From assembly GCA_903897605.1 (NCBI GenBank), contig CAIUCH010000055.1:56295-120294 (forward strand): 64,000 nucleotides of DNA, written 5' to 3'. This document shows, piece after piece, positions 16,495-25,809 of the stretch (positions are counted from its first letter, which is position 1; each line of letters starts with the position of its first letter). Source of the stretch: an uncultured Alphaproteobacteria bacterium. Its GTDB lineage: Bacteria > Pseudomonadota > Alphaproteobacteria > Micropepsales > Micropepsaceae. A model generated the notes under the pieces. That model had not been told where the DNA came from, searched no databases, and was given only the letters and a program-made list of their open reading frames with translations. The translations under genes were made by a program, and so were the position numbers.

Positions 16495-17684
16495 GCGAAC
16501 GCCAGCGACAGAAGCATCGCCGCTGCGGTGATCCCGATCACCACGAACACCGATGGAACCTTCAGCATCGTCAGCAGCAGAAAGCCGCCGCCGGCCAATG
16601 CGATGTCGCGCCAGCTTGTGATCGTGCTTGTCCAGAGCGGGTCGTAAAGCGCCATTGCCAGGATCCCCACCATAGCCGCATTGACGCCGCGCATTGCCGC
16701 TTGCGCATCCGGCCTGGTGCGAAAACCATCCCAGAACGGCAAGGCGCCCGCGAGAATCAGCATTCCCGGCAGAAAAATCCCGGCCAGCGCCAGGGCCGCG
16801 CCCGCCAGCCCGTTCGGCGGACCATGCAAGGCCGTGCCCAGATACGCCGCCACCGTGAAGAGAGGGCCGGGCACCGCCTGGGCGGCGCCATAACCGGCCA
16901 GAAACGTATTGGCGGATATCCAGCCGGGGTTCACCACCGCATCGCGCAGCAGCGGCAGAACGACATGGCCCCCGCCGAACACCAGCGCGCCGGAGCGATA
17001 GAAGGCGCCAAAGACCGCCAGCGCATGGCTGTCGAGGGCGCTGGCCAGTAGCGGTGTCGCCAACAGCAAACCCGCGAACGCGGCAAGACATGCCGCTCCC
17101 ATTTGCGGCAAAAGCGGGAATTTCAGAAAACCATTCCTGGCGATAGCGGGGTCGCGGCACAGCGCCGTTCCCGCCAGCGCGCCAAAGCCGATCACCGCGA
17201 TCTGGCCCAGCGCCCCCGCCACCAGAACCACACCGAGCCCCGCCATCACCGCGATCACGGCGCGGCGAAAATCCGGCGTCAGCGTGCGAATCATACCCCA
17301 CACCGCCTGGGCGACCACGGCGATGGCGACGAGCTTCAGGCCATGGATCGCGGCGGTGGCGGCCGCGCCATTCAAGCTGGTTGTCAGCGATGCGACGACG
17401 AACAGCGCCAGCGCGGAGGGAAGCGTGAAGCCGCACCAGGCCGCCAGGCCGCCGAACCATCCGCCCCGCGAAAGACCCAGCGCGAAGCCGACCTGACTGC
17501 TGGCCGGTCCAGGCAGGAACTGGCAAAGGGCGACCAGATCGGCAAAGGTTTCTTCGTCAAGCCAATGGCGGCGGACCACAAACTCCCGCCGAAAATATCC
17601 GAGATGGGCGATCGGTCCACCGAAGGAGGTCAGGCCCAGGCGCAGAAAGACTTTGAAGATTTCAAAAATATTGCCGCTGCCCAT
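16491..17684 (-). CDS. chrA: Chromate transporter ChrA, two-domain form
   Basis: 397-residue inner-membrane protein of the CHR family with two homologous halves. The N-terminal half shows FLRLGLTSFGGPIAHLGYFRREFV and LCQFLPGPASSQVGFALG; the second half shows the degenerate equivalent FGGGHVVLPLLRD and FLAGYGAAQAVPGPLFTVAAYLG. ChrA expels chromate from the cytoplasm in exchange for or driven by the proton gradient. There is no chrB or chrF nearby, so inducibility by chromate is not suggested by context. Confidence 0.92.
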   Translation of the reverse strand: MGSGNIFEIFKVFLRLGLTSFGGPIAHLGYFRREFVVRRHWLDEETFADLVALCQFLPGPASSQVGFALGLSRGGWFGGLAAWCGFTLPSALALFVVASLTTSLNGAAATAAIHGLKLVAIAVVAQAVWGMIRTLTPDFRRAVIAVMAGLGVVLVAGALGQIAVIGFGALAGTALCRDPAIARNGFLKFPLLPQMGAACLAAFAGLLLATPLLASALDSHALAVFGAFYRSGALVFGGGHVVLPLLRDAVVNPGWISANTFLAGYGAAQAVPGPLFTVAAYLGTALHGPPNGLAGAALALAGIFLPGMLILAGALPFWDGFRTRPDAQAAMRGVNAAMVGILAMALYDPLWTSTITSWRDIALAGGGFLLLTMLKVPSVFVVIGITAAAMLLSLAFA

Positions 17685-17783
17685 GATGCAAATTCGCGCC
17701 TTTGGCGGAGGCAGCGTCCCCCCGGCGGAATCTCCGTGAATGACCTGATGCGTTGGACAGGGTCCTGCCGGGACAGGCGGGAG

Positions 17784-18710
17784 TCAACCGCCCGCCCGGT
17801 TCAACTTTTTTATCAGGCCCGCCAGAGGGCGCGCGGATTTCGCATAATCCTGCCAGGGCCGGTTTTTTTTGAGCAGGGCCGGCGCGGTGCGGACGGTGAA
17901 GCGGCTGGGATCGAGGCCCTTTTTGATCGCGCTCCAATCCAGCGGCATCGACACCGGTGCCCCGTTACGGGCGCGGGGCGACAGCGGCGCCACCGCCGTC
18001 GCCATGCGATCGTTGCGCAGATAATCCAGAAAGATGCGGCCCTGGCGTTTTTGCTTGGAGATCTCGACCAGATATTTGTCCGGACTGTCCGCCGCCATGC
18101 GGGCGCAGATTTCGCGGGCGATCGCCTTGGCCGCTTTCCAATCCAGACCGCCGGCGCGCAGCGGCGTCACCACATGCAATCCCTTGCCGCCGGTGGTCTT
18201 GGCGAACGGCGTCAGCCCGAGTTTTTCCAACCGTGCCTTCAGTTCGCGCGCCGCCGCCGTCACAGCGTCGAAATTGAGATCAGGCGCGGGGTCCAGATCG
18301 AAGACAAAACGGCCCGGTGTGTCGGGATCGCCGGGGGCGCAATTCCACGGATGCAGTTCCAGCCCACCGGATTGGGCGATGGCGGCCAAGGCTTCGATCC
18401 GGTCGATCTGCAGATAGGGTTTGCGATCGCCTGCAATTTTCACGGCTTCCAGCAAGCGGGACGATCCCGTCATGGCGTGGCGCTGGAAGAATTGTTCGCC
18501 CGCGATGCCGTCGGGGGCGCGAAGGATGGAGCAGGGGCGGCCCTGGATGTGCGGCAGCATCCAGTCGCCGATGGCTTCGTAATAGCGCGCCAGGTCCAGC
18601 TTGGTGACGGGCTTGCCGTCGTCCGCGTCCGGCCACATCGCTTTGCCGGGATGGCTGATGGCAATGCCCATCACCACCGGCGCGGCTTTCTCTGAGGTCT
18701 TGGTTTTCAC
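17784..18710 (-). CDS. Stand-alone LigD-type polymerase domain (NHEJ primase-polymerase)
   Basis: 308 residues matching only the polymerase (PolDom) part of LigD. Features are [10 protein letters not shown] at the start, [20 protein letters not shown], the [11 protein letters not shown] metal site with the two catalytic aspartates, [10 protein letters not shown] nucleotide-binding loop and [23 protein letters not shown]. LigD PolDom is an archaeo-eukaryotic-primase-type enzyme that adds ribonucleotides at double-strand breaks for the Ku-ligase pathway. No ligase or phosphoesterase domain is fused and no ku gene is in the window; partner proteins must be elsewhere if the pathway operates. Confidence 0.88.
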   Translation of the reverse strand: MKTKTSEKAAPVVMGIAISHPGKAMWPDADDGKPVTKLDLARYYEAIGDWMLPHIQGRPCSILRAPDGIAGEQFFQRHAMTGSSRLLEAVKIAGDRKPYLQIDRIEALAAIAQSGGLELHPWNCAPGDPDTPGRFVFDLDPAPDLNFDAVTAAARELKARLEKLGLTPFAKTTGGKGLHVVTPLRAGGLDWKAAKAIAREICARMAADSPDKYLVEISKQKRQGRIFLDYLRNDRMATAVAPLSPRARNGAPVSMPLDWSAIKKGLDPSRFTVRTAPALLKKNRPWQDYAKSARPLAGLIKKLNRAGG

Positions 18711-18788
18711 GGCGTCCGCCGGTTTTAAATCACGGCGTCAAGTCTAGCGGGTTGGCGGGGCCGGCGAAATGCTTCCGGGAATCGCTTT

Positions 18789-19805
18789 CTAGGACGCGCT
18801 GCGGATCGCAGCGACCAATTCGGCGACGTGATCGGGCGGGGTCGGCTGCATCACGCCATGGCCGAGATTGAAGATGAACGGCCTGCCGCGCATCGCCGCG
18901 ACCAGGCGCCGGGCTTCGGTGCGCATCGCTTCGCCGCCCTGCAGCAATAATATCGGATCGAGATTGCCTTGTAACGCAACACGGGCTGGGACATTCACCG
19001 CCGCGATATCCGTCATCTGGTCGATGCCGATGCCATCGACGCCAGTGGCTTGGGCATAGCGCGTCAGCCAGCCGCCCGCGCCGCGCGGAAAACCGATGAT
19101 GGGGAGTTTCGGATGTTTGGCTTTCACATTGGCGACGATGCGGGCGGTGGGTGAGAGCACGGCTGCGTCGAACAATCCGGCGGGCACGGTGCTGGCCCAG
19201 CTTTCGAACAGTTGCAGCGCTTCGGCGCCGGCATCGGCCTGGGCGATCAGATACTGGCTGGTGGCATCCACCAGCACATCCATCAATCGCGCAAAGGTGG
19301 CGGGCTCGCGCCAGGCCAACTTGCGGACATTTTCATGATCGGTGCCGCCCTGGCCTTCGATCATATAGGTGGCGACGGTCCAGGGTGCGCCCGCGAACCC
19401 GATCAGCGCGGCATTGTCGTCTAACGCGGCGCGCACGCCCTTGCTGGTCTGCATCACCGGCGCCAGTTTGGCAGCGTCATAGCGCAGCGCCGCGATACCG
19501 GATGCATCGCGGATGGGATCGAGCCGTGGGCCTTCGCCTTCCGCGAACCACAGCTTCTGGCCCAGCGCATGCGGCACCAGCAAGATGTCGGCGAACAGAA
19601 TGGCGGCGTCGAGCTGAAAGCGCCGCACCGGCTGCAAGGTCACTTCCACCGCCAGTTCGGGATTGAGGCAGAACTGCACGAAGTCGGGCGCGTTGGCGCG
19701 CAAGGCGCGATATTCCGGCAGATAGCGGCCGGCCTGGCGCATCAGCCAGACGGGAGGCTGCGACACCGCTTCGCCGCGCAAAACCTGAAGCAACTTTTTC
19801 ACCAT
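18789..19805 (-). CDS. hemE: Uroporphyrinogen decarboxylase
   Basis: 338 residues, the usual length. It converts uroporphyrinogen III to coproporphyrinogen III in the cytoplasm. Motifs: PPVWLMRQAGRYLPEY (Arg residues that bind substrate carboxylates), FADILLVPHALG (Asp of the active site), GFAGAPWTVATYMIEG, FPRGAGG and the C-terminal FNLGHGVMQPTPPDHV. ATG 19805 overlaps the end of hemC by 7 bases (ATGGTGA), so translation is likely coupled. Third gene of the hemF-hemC-hemE operon. Confidence 0.97.
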   Translation of the reverse strand: MVKKLLQVLRGEAVSQPPVWLMRQAGRYLPEYRALRANAPDFVQFCLNPELAVEVTLQPVRRFQLDAAILFADILLVPHALGQKLWFAEGEGPRLDPIRDASGIAALRYDAAKLAPVMQTSKGVRAALDDNAALIGFAGAPWTVATYMIEGQGGTDHENVRKLAWREPATFARLMDVLVDATSQYLIAQADAGAEALQLFESWASTVPAGLFDAAVLSPTARIVANVKAKHPKLPIIGFPRGAGGWLTRYAQATGVDGIGIDQMTDIAAVNVPARVALQGNLDPILLLQGGEAMRTEARRLVAAMRGRPFIFNLGHGVMQPTPPDHVAELVAAIRSAS

Positions 19806-20758
19806 CCGCGTTGTTCCAGACTCTTGATGAAGGTTTCGCCGGCTTCGGCACGGATCTGCTGACCCAGCCGCCGTCCGAACGCGGCCGCATCGCCGCAAGG
19901 ATCACCGCCCAGCGCCATGATTTCCTCGCGCCGCCAGCGTTCGGCGCCGTCGGGCGACAGCACTTCGCCCAGAAAATGCAGCATGCCGTTGTTGAGCCGC
20001 GTCAGCGCGCCCATCGGCGTGCGGCAGGAGCCATCCAGCGCGTGCAGGAAGCCGCGCTCCGCCGCCACCGCGATCTCGAATTCCAGCACCGTGATCCTGG
20101 CCAGCAATTCGCGGGTCTTCACATCGTCGGCGCGGCAGGTGATGGCGAGCGCGCCCTGACCCGGCGCGGGCGGCATGTCCTCGACATCGATCAGGGCGGT
20201 GACGTGCTGTTGCAGGCCCAGACGCTGCAGCCCTGCCAAGGCGAGGAAGGTGGCGTCCATCACCCCTTCGGTCATCCGCCTGAGGCGCGTCTGTACGCTG
20301 CCGCGCAAGGTGACGACCTTGAGGTCCGGGCGCAGATACAAAGCCTGGGCCTGGCGCCTGAGGCTGGCGGTGCCGATCACCGCGCCTTTGGGCAATGCCA
20401 TAAGGTTCGCCGCTTTGGGCGAGATGAAGGCATCGCGAGGGTCTTCGCGCGACGGAATCGCCGCCAGCACGATGCCGTCCGGCATCAAGGTGGGCAGGTC
20501 CTTGAGGGAATGGATCGCCGCATCGATGCGCCGGTCGAGCAGGGCTTCGTCCAGCTCCTTGGTGAACAGGCCCTTGCCGCCGGCATCCTGCAAGCGGCGG
20601 TCGGCGATGCGGTCGCCGCTGGTGACGAAACTTTCGATGGGAAATTCTTCGCCGGTCAGCCGCGCCAGCAAGTCCGCCACCAGGTGCGACTGCGCCAGCG
20701 CCAAGGGCGAGCCGCGCGATCCCAACTTTATCATGGGAGTGGGGAGCATCACCGCCAT
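19799..20758 (-). CDS. hemC: Hydroxymethylbilane synthase (porphobilinogen deaminase)
   Basis: 319 residues. It polymerises four porphobilinogens into hydroxymethylbilane. Domain 1 begins IKLGSRGSPLALAQ; GGKGLFTKELDEALL and AIHSLKDLPT follow; TASLRRQAQ and the Asp-containing substrate region are present; the cofactor-attachment cysteine is Cys245 in LDGSCRTPMGA. The start at 20758 overlaps the last codons of hemF by 10 bases; an internal ATG at 20734 (MIKLGSRG) would be the shorter alternative. Overlap on both sides argues for one transcript. Confidence 0.97.
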   Translation of the reverse strand: MAVMLPTPMIKLGSRGSPLALAQSHLVADLLARLTGEEFPIESFVTSGDRIADRRLQDAGGKGLFTKELDEALLDRRIDAAIHSLKDLPTLMPDGIVLAAIPSREDPRDAFISPKAANLMALPKGAVIGTASLRRQAQALYLRPDLKVVTLRGSVQTRLRRMTEGVMDATFLALAGLQRLGLQQHVTALIDVEDMPPAPGQGALAITCRADDVKTRELLARITVLEFEIAVAAERGFLHALDGSCRTPMGALTRLNNGMLHFLGEVLSPDGAERWRREEIMALGGDPCGDAAAFGRRLGQQIRAEAGETFIKSLEQRGW

Positions 20759-21630
20759 TCGGCCACCGGCGGCAAGGACGACAAGATGCTTTCGACATTG
20801 CCGCCGGTCTTCAGCCCGAAAGTGGTGCCGCGGTCATAGAGCAGATTGAACTCGGCATAGCGGCCGCGCCATTTCGATTGCTGGTGGCGCTCGGCCTCGG
20901 TCCAGGGCGTCGTCCAGTGGCGCGCCACCAATTGCGGATAGATGTCGAGAAAGGCCAGGCCGACATCCTTGGTGAACGCGAAATCATGGTTCCAGTCGCC
21001 GCTGTCATGATGGTCGTAGAAAATGCCGCCGACGCCACGATGCTCGCCCCGGTGCGGCAGGAAGAAATACTCATCGGCCCACTTCTTATATTTGGCGTAC
21101 CAGTCCGGATTGAAAGCGTCGCAAGCGGCTTTGAGCCGGGCATGGAAGTCGCGTGCATCCACGAAGGTTTCGCTGCGCTGCGCATCCAAGGTGGGATTGA
21201 GGTCGGCGCCGCCGCCGAACCAGCTCTCAGTGGTCACGATCATGCGGGTGTTCAGATGCACCGCCGGCACATGCGGATTCTTCATATGGGCGATCAGGCT
21301 GATGCCGCTGGCCCAGAAGCGGGGGTCCTCGCCGGCGCCTTTCACCTGGCGGGCGAATTCGGGCGAGAAGGCGCCATGCACGGTGGAGACATGCACGCCG
21401 ACCTTCTCGAACAGGCGGCCCCGCATCAATCCCATCACCCCGCCGCCCTGATCTTCGCCGCCGGCGGAAAGGGCGCGCTTCCAGGGGGTGCGGACGAAGT
21501 GAGCAGATTCGCCGGGATAAAGCGTGGGATCGGCCTTCGCCTCCAGCACCTCGAAGGCCGCGATGATTCGGCCCGCCAGTTCTTCGAACCAGGCGCGCGC
21601 GGCGGTTTTGCGGGATTCCAGGGTTTCCAT
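20749..21630 (-). CDS. hemF: Oxygen-dependent coproporphyrinogen III oxidase
   Basis: 293 residues from ATG 21630 (METLESRKTAARAWFEELA). It oxidatively decarboxylates coproporphyrinogen III to protoporphyrinogen IX using O2. Signatures are GGGVMGLMRGRLFEKVGVH, HMKNPHVPAVHLNTRM, WFGGGADLNP, KKWADEYFFLPHRGEHRGVGGIFYDH and the C-terminal RGTTFGLKTGGNVESILSSLPP. It is the first gene of the operon although its reaction comes after those of hemC and hemE; placing an O2-dependent step with earlier steps suggests aerobic growth. An AT-rich region separates it from the divergent YeiH gene. Confidence 0.97.
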   Translation of the reverse strand: METLESRKTAARAWFEELAGRIIAAFEVLEAKADPTLYPGESAHFVRTPWKRALSAGGEDQGGGVMGLMRGRLFEKVGVHVSTVHGAFSPEFARQVKGAGEDPRFWASGISLIAHMKNPHVPAVHLNTRMIVTTESWFGGGADLNPTLDAQRSETFVDARDFHARLKAACDAFNPDWYAKYKKWADEYFFLPHRGEHRGVGGIFYDHHDSGDWNHDFAFTKDVGLAFLDIYPQLVARHWTTPWTEAERHQQSKWRGRYAEFNLLYDRGTTFGLKTGGNVESILSSLPPVAEWR

Positions 21631-21788
21631 CGGCGGGAGGGTTTCTAAAGCGTGGGAAGCGGTTCGCCAAGCCAACGCCAAGCCGCGGCAGTGGAGCAAT
21701 CAATCGTCATAAGTGATTATTAATAGCTTTATAATCGATTGGATTTCTCATTCGATTTGGTGTGGATTCACCTTGAGAAAGGCCCTCG

Positions 21789-22826
21789 ATGTCCGATCCC
21801 GCCCAACCCCGTTCCGCCGGCGCTGCCTTTGCCGAGGCCGTCATCGCCGCCTTGCCGGGACTGACCTTGACCGGCGGCATCGCGCTGGGCGCTTTCGCGC
21901 TGCGCCAAATTCCCGGCGTGAACATGTTCAGCCCGATGATCCTGGCCACCGTCACCGGCATGCTGTTCCACAACCTTCTGGGCACGCCGGCGCTTTGCCG
22001 CCCCGGCGTGGTCTTCAGCCTGAAGAAGATTTTGCGGCTGGGCATCATTCTCTTGGGCTTTCAATTGATGCTGTCGCAGGTGGCGGCGGTGGGCGCGGTC
22101 GGCGTCGCCATCATATTGGTCACGCTTGGCGCGACCTTCGTCTTCACCAAGGCGATCGGCCGGGTGATGGGCGTGGATCCCAAGCTGGCCGAACTGATCG
22201 GCGCGGGCACTTCGATCTGCGGCGCTTCCGCCGTGATCGCCACCAACACGGTTACGGGGGCCAAGGATTCCGATGTCGCCTATGCGGTGGCCTGCGTCAC
22301 CGTGTTCGGCTCGCTGGCGATGCTGCTTTATCCCCTGTTGCCGGGCCTGCTGCATCTGTCGCCGCGCGATTTCGGCCTGTGGAGCGGCGCGTCGATTCAC
22401 GAGATCGCCCAGGTGGTCGCCGCCGCATTCCAGGATGGCCCCGCCGCCGGCCAGTTCGGCACCGTTGCCAAGCTGACGCGGGTGATGATGTTGGCGCCGC
22501 TGGTGATCGGATTGGGTTTCGTTGCCGCCCGCAAGGCATCGGCGCAGGTTGGCGGCGCGCCGCGCAAGGCGCCGCCGATGCCCTGGTTCGTGCTGGGCTT
22601 CATCGCGGTGATGCTGCTGAACAGCGTCATCAGCGTGGCGCCGGCGCAAAAGGCGCAGATCGTCATCCTGACCAACTTCCTGTTGTCCATGGCGCTGGCC
22701 GCGATGGGGCTGGAAACCGATTTCGCCAAGCTGCGGCAGGAAGGCATCAAGCCCTTGATGCTCGCGGCGTTCGCTTGGATCTTCATCGCCGGTTTCAGCC
22801 TCGCCCTGGTCAAGCTCTTCGCGTAA
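21789..22826 (+). CDS. YeiH family putative sulfate/anion exporter
   Basis: 345 residues with about ten hydrophobic helices of the UPF0324/YeiH family. Diagnostic parts are GGIALGAFALRQIPGVNMFSP, CRPGVVFSLKKILRLGIILLGFQL, the GAGTSICGASAVIAT re-entrant motif, SGASIHEIAQVVAAAF and the C-terminal NFLLSMALAAMGLETDF. Family members have been linked to sulfite, sulfate or taurine-derived anion handling; direct transport data are few. The LysR gene follows 10 bases downstream and is the probable regulator, as in yeiE-yeiH pairs. Confidence 0.88.
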   Translation: MSDPAQPRSAGAAFAEAVIAALPGLTLTGGIALGAFALRQIPGVNMFSPMILATVTGMLFHNLLGTPALCRPGVVFSLKKILRLGIILLGFQLMLSQVAAVGAVGVAIILVTLGATFVFTKAIGRVMGVDPKLAELIGAGTSICGASAVIATNTVTGAKDSDVAYAVACVTVFGSLAMLLYPLLPGLLHLSPRDFGLWSGASIHEIAQVVAAAFQDGPAAGQFGTVAKLTRVMMLAPLVIGLGFVAARKASAQVGGAPRKAPPMPWFVLGFIAVMLLNSVISVAPAQKAQIVILTNFLLSMALAAMGLETDFAKLRQEGIKPLMLAAFAWIFIAGFSLALVKLFA

Positions 22827-22836
22827 AGTTTGGGCG

Positions 22837-23712
22837 ATGACCCTGGAGCAATTGCGCGCCTTTGTTGCCGTCGCCGAGCGCGAGCATGTGACCCGCGCCG
22901 CCGCCGCGATCCATCGCACGCAATCCGCGGTCTCCGCCGCCATCGCCGGCTTGGAACAGCAATCCGGCGTCAGCTTGTTTCATCGCGTCGGCCGCCGCAT
23001 CCAATTGACCGAGGAAGGCCGCCAATTCCTCAACGAAGCCCGCGCCGTGATCGCCCAGGCCGATGCCGCCAGCCGCGCGCTGTCGGATTTGGCCGGAATG
23101 AAGCGCGGCAGCCTGACATTGATGGCCAGCCAGACCATCGCCAGCTACTGGCTGCCGCCGCGCCTGGTCGCCTTCCGCGAACGCCATCCGCAGGTGGCCG
23201 TGAAGGCGCTGATCGGCAATACCGCCGAAGTCGCCCAGGCGGTGGCGGACGGACGGGTGGAGATCGGGCTGGTGGAAGGGGCGGTGCGCAATCCCGTGTT
23301 GGAGCAGACCCAGGTGGGGCGCGACCGGTTGGTGATCGTGGCGCCGCTGGGTCACGCCTGGATCAAGAAGCCGCCCCGTCCCGCCGATCTGCTGAAAGAG
23401 AAATGGGTGCTGCGCGAGCCGGGTTCGGGCACGCGCTCCGCCTTCGAGGCGGCGATCGCCGACAAGGGCGTCGATGTCGGCCGCCTGAATGTCAGCCTGG
23501 AATTGCCATCGAACGAAGCGGTGCGGCTGGCGGTGCGCGAAGGCGCCGGCGTCTCGGCCTTGTCGGAGCTGGTGGCGGAAGCGGGGGTACGGTTTGGCAC
23601 GCTGGCACCGGTCAAATTCGCGCTGCCCGAACGGGCCTTCCATGCCCTGCGCCACCGCGAGCGCTATTTGAGCAAAAGCGGACTGGCCTTCATGGCATTG
23701 GTAAAGGCGTAA
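22837..23712 (+). CDS. LysR family transcriptional regulator (YeiE/CysB-like)
   Basis: 291 residues. The N-terminal winged helix-turn-helix is clear (MTLEQLRAFVAVAEREHVTRAAAAIHRTQSAVSAAIAGLE, abbreviated here to its start and end segments in residues 1-40). The C-terminal effector domain begins near GSLTLMASQTIASYWLPPRL and contains a LVEGAV hinge region. It is encoded in the same direction directly after the YeiH exporter; LysR genes are more often divergent from their targets, so control of its own operon through the AT-rich 21700-21788 region is the likely arrangement. Confidence 0.88.
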   Translation: MTLEQLRAFVAVAEREHVTRAAAAIHRTQSAVSAAIAGLEQQSGVSLFHRVGRRIQLTEEGRQFLNEARAVIAQADAASRALSDLAGMKRGSLTLMASQTIASYWLPPRLVAFRERHPQVAVKALIGNTAEVAQAVADGRVEIGLVEGAVRNPVLEQTQVGRDRLVIVAPLGHAWIKKPPRPADLLKEKWVLREPGSGTRSAFEAAIADKGVDVGRLNVSLELPSNEAVRLAVREGAGVSALSELVAEAGVRFGTLAPVKFALPERAFHALRHRERYLSKSGLAFMALVKA

Positions 23713-24043
23713 AATCTCGGCGCCGGTCCAGCGCCAGGGCCTTGGCGGCCCACGGCACCATGATGCATCAACGCTGAAAGGGTTGCCGATCTGCCGAAAA
23801 TGCCGTGTTCGCGGGGGAAAAATCATCCTTTTGCACATTGGCGAAAGTTCACTGTCTTGGGTGCGGCCAAGGCCATAAGACCGCGCCCGGATCGCCCGCC
23901 GAGGCGTGCGGCCGGGGACCTTCCGGCTCGCCCCGGAACGCACAAGCCGTTGCGGGACATCCAGGATATTAGGATAAGCAACATCATGACGCCGGCGCGG
24001 CCGCGCGGCGTAGGGGGGAACAGACGGGAGCATTGCCGGTTAG
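23713..24043. other. Intergenic region without a recognised gene
   Basis: 331 bases between the LysR gene and the PilZ gene. I see no convincing coding frame, no long hairpin with a T-run and no repeat shared with the rest of the window. Promoter elements for the PilZ gene presumably lie in the right half; GGATATTAGGATAAGC at about 23964-23979 is the most AT-rich part. Confidence 0.5.
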
Positions 24044-24406
24044 ATGTCAGGGGCATCCGGCGGAATTGATCTTGAATCGATGAACAGTTCCGATCCACCG
24101 CAGCAAGCCGAACGGCGTCCCAGTCCGCGCCGCCGCAGCCTGCTGTCCGGGCTGGTGGTGCATTCCTCCGGCCGGTTTTCCTTTCCCTGCACCATCCGGG
24201 ATCTGTCGGTCAGCGGCGCGCGCATCGTCTTTGCCGAAGGTTCGGTGCTGCCTTCCAATTTCGAGCTGGTCAATCGCAGCGCCGGCATCGTCTATCGCTG
24301 CGAAACGGTCTGGACCAAGGGCGGCATCGCTGGGGTGAAATTCCTCTCCACCTTCCACATGGTGGATCTGCCGGTGGAACTGGATTTTCTTCGCCGCTTC
24401 CGTTGA
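24044..24406 (+). CDS. PilZ domain protein
   Basis: 120 residues (108 from the in-frame ATG 24080). It consists of one PilZ domain, a c-di-GMP-binding beta-barrel: the arginine motif is RRPSPRRRSLLSG, and the second motif DLSVSGARI matches the (D/N)xSxxG pattern. Both are intact, so c-di-GMP binding is likely. The remainder (RCETVWTKGGIAGVKF) is a typical PilZ end. Single-domain PilZ proteins act as adaptors for motility, exopolysaccharide or cell-cycle targets; none is encoded nearby. Confidence 0.85.
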   Translation: MSGASGGIDLESMNSSDPPQQAERRPSPRRRSLLSGLVVHSSGRFSFPCTIRDLSVSGARIVFAEGSVLPSNFELVNRSAGIVYRCETVWTKGGIAGVKFLSTFHMVDLPVELDFLRRFR

Positions 24407-24480
24407 GTCGGCGTGGTGCGGCAACGCCGTCAATCGGGGCGCGGGCGCCTTGAAGATCGCGCGGCGCCGCGATCAGTCCT

Positions 24481-24903
24481 TCATTTCACCACGCACAAAT
24501 TCTTGTTCTGCAGAAAAGACTTGAATCCGGTATCGGCTCGGATGATGTCTTCCAGTATCGTGTCGAACAGATCGTCCACCAATTCGCGGTTGACGGGCCG
24601 CCGCCCGGCGGCAATGTCCTCGCAGACATAGTCAAGCTGGCGTGCGCAACTGAGGTGATGGAGGCTGTGCCGCGCCACATCGGGATAGCCCAATTCTTCC
24701 ATGATTTGTTCTTCGTGCTGGAAGTGATCCTTCAGCTGCGCCCGCAATGTCTGCAGCAGCGGCGAGGAATGAACCGGAAGGATTTCGTCGACCGAAGAAA
24801 GCATCCGCAAGGCGTCGTTCAGGACATCGAGCAAGCCTTGATGCTCCGCATCGATATCACCATAGGGAATCGAAACCGATGGCGGCAATTCATAATGGCC
24901 CAT
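24481..24903 (-). CDS. Bacteriohemerythrin-like protein lacking one iron ligand
   Basis: 140 residues from ATG 24903 (GGAG 7 bases upstream). The four-helix hemerythrin pattern is readable: His21 in DAEHQ, His60 and Glu64 in DHFQHEE, His79 and His83 in HSLHH, and Asp124 in the last helix. The fifth histidine, normally in a HIxxxD motif, is Asp119 here (DIIRAD). Hemerythrins bind O2 or iron at a di-iron site; with this change the site may be mononuclear, altered or regulatory. A longer frame reaches 25074 but its extension has no family resemblance. Confidence 0.8.
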   Translation of the reverse strand: MGHYELPPSVSIPYGDIDAEHQGLLDVLNDALRMLSSVDEILPVHSSPLLQTLRAQLKDHFQHEEQIMEELGYPDVARHSLHHLSCARQLDYVCEDIAAGRRPVNRELVDDLFDTILEDIIRADTGFKSFLQNKNLCVVK

Positions 24904-25118
24904 GGCAGCTCCGTGCGGGTTGAGGCGATCGTCGCCAGAACGATCCGGTGCAATGCGCAACTGGCTTGAAGCAAGTTCCGGACTACGCAACCGGCCGGAC
25001 GAATATTCAAGGATACCGTATTGCGCGGCCATGGCATTGATCTGGGTCAAGCGCATTCGGGCGGCGGACAGCAATGTTTGCCCGGCAAACCGCGCTTAAG
25101 GGCGACCCGGCCTGCCGG

Positions 25119-25736
25119 CTAGCGGGATGCGGGCGGCGGCGCGGTGGGATCGGCCTGGCCCAGACCGATGACTTCGCCCGCGGCCAGGATGTGATCGCGC
25201 ATCGCGCCGGTCAGTCCGTCATAGGTCATGGCGGGATCGGCGGTCAGGCTGGCGTCCAGCGCGAAGACCTGCAGGTGATAATGATGCTTGGGACCGGGAG
25301 GCGTGCGCGGCTCCATGTAAGGTTGCGCCGCGCCGCGCACATTGGGACCGTAAGATGATCCCGCCGGATTGGCGCCAGCCGCCATGCCGGGATCGAGCTT
25401 GGTGACGATGGCCGGCACATTATACAGGGTCCAGTGCAGGATCGGCATGCCGTTCCGCTGGGCATCGGGGTCCTGCATGATTATCGCATAGGATTTGGTG
25501 CCTGCCGGACCCGCCGACCAGCTCAGGCCGGGGAAATTATTGCCGCGATATTGGGTGTTCTCGAACGGAATGTCGCCGCCATCGGACCAGCTTGGAGTGG
25601 TGACGGTGAGATGGGCGCCGTTCCTGGGCGGAAATTCCACCAGCGCATTGGGCCGCGCCGGCACCGGCTGGGCAAAGCTGGGTGCTGCGGCCAGGGCCCA
25701 AAACGCCAGCGCCGTCATCGCCATCATGGTCTTCAT
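25119..25736 (-). CDS. Exported YbhB/YbcL (PEBP/Raf kinase inhibitor-like) protein
   Basis: 205-residue precursor; the signal peptide ends APSFAQ. The phosphatidylethanolamine-binding-protein fold is recognised by SYAIIMQDPDAQ, ILHWTLYNVPA, SSYGPNVRGAAQPYMEPRTPPGPKHHYHLQVFALD, given here as landmark pieces between residues 85 and 170. Bacterial YbhB-like proteins are of unclear function; the conserved anion-binding pocket (DPDA and GPxPP...HHY) is present. GAGGG precedes ATG 25736. The next gene on the same strand is 73 bases upstream. Confidence 0.85.
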   Translation of the reverse strand: MKTMMAMTALAFWALAAAPSFAQPVPARPNALVEFPPRNGAHLTVTTPSWSDGGDIPFENTQYRGNNFPGLSWSAGPAGTKSYAIIMQDPDAQRNGMPILHWTLYNVPAIVTKLDPGMAAGANPAGSSYGPNVRGAAQPYMEPRTPPGPKHHYHLQVFALDASLTADPAMTYDGLTGAMRDHILAAGEVIGLGQADPTAPPPASR

Positions 25737-25809
25737 CGCTTGTCCCTCACTGCCTGGAATGCCTCGCCAATGCGATGGAACCAGTTTGACCGGCTTTTCG
25801 CAACGCACT

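Noticed and set aside
21697..21762. Possible LysR operator between hemF and the YeiH gene (AATCAATCG and CGATTGGATT)
   Set aside because: The dyad needs a gap to align and the region is simply AT-rich; too weak to call.
24904..25074. N-terminal extension of the hemerythrin frame
   Set aside because: Family length and a ribosome-binding site support ATG 24903; the extension has no family resemblance.
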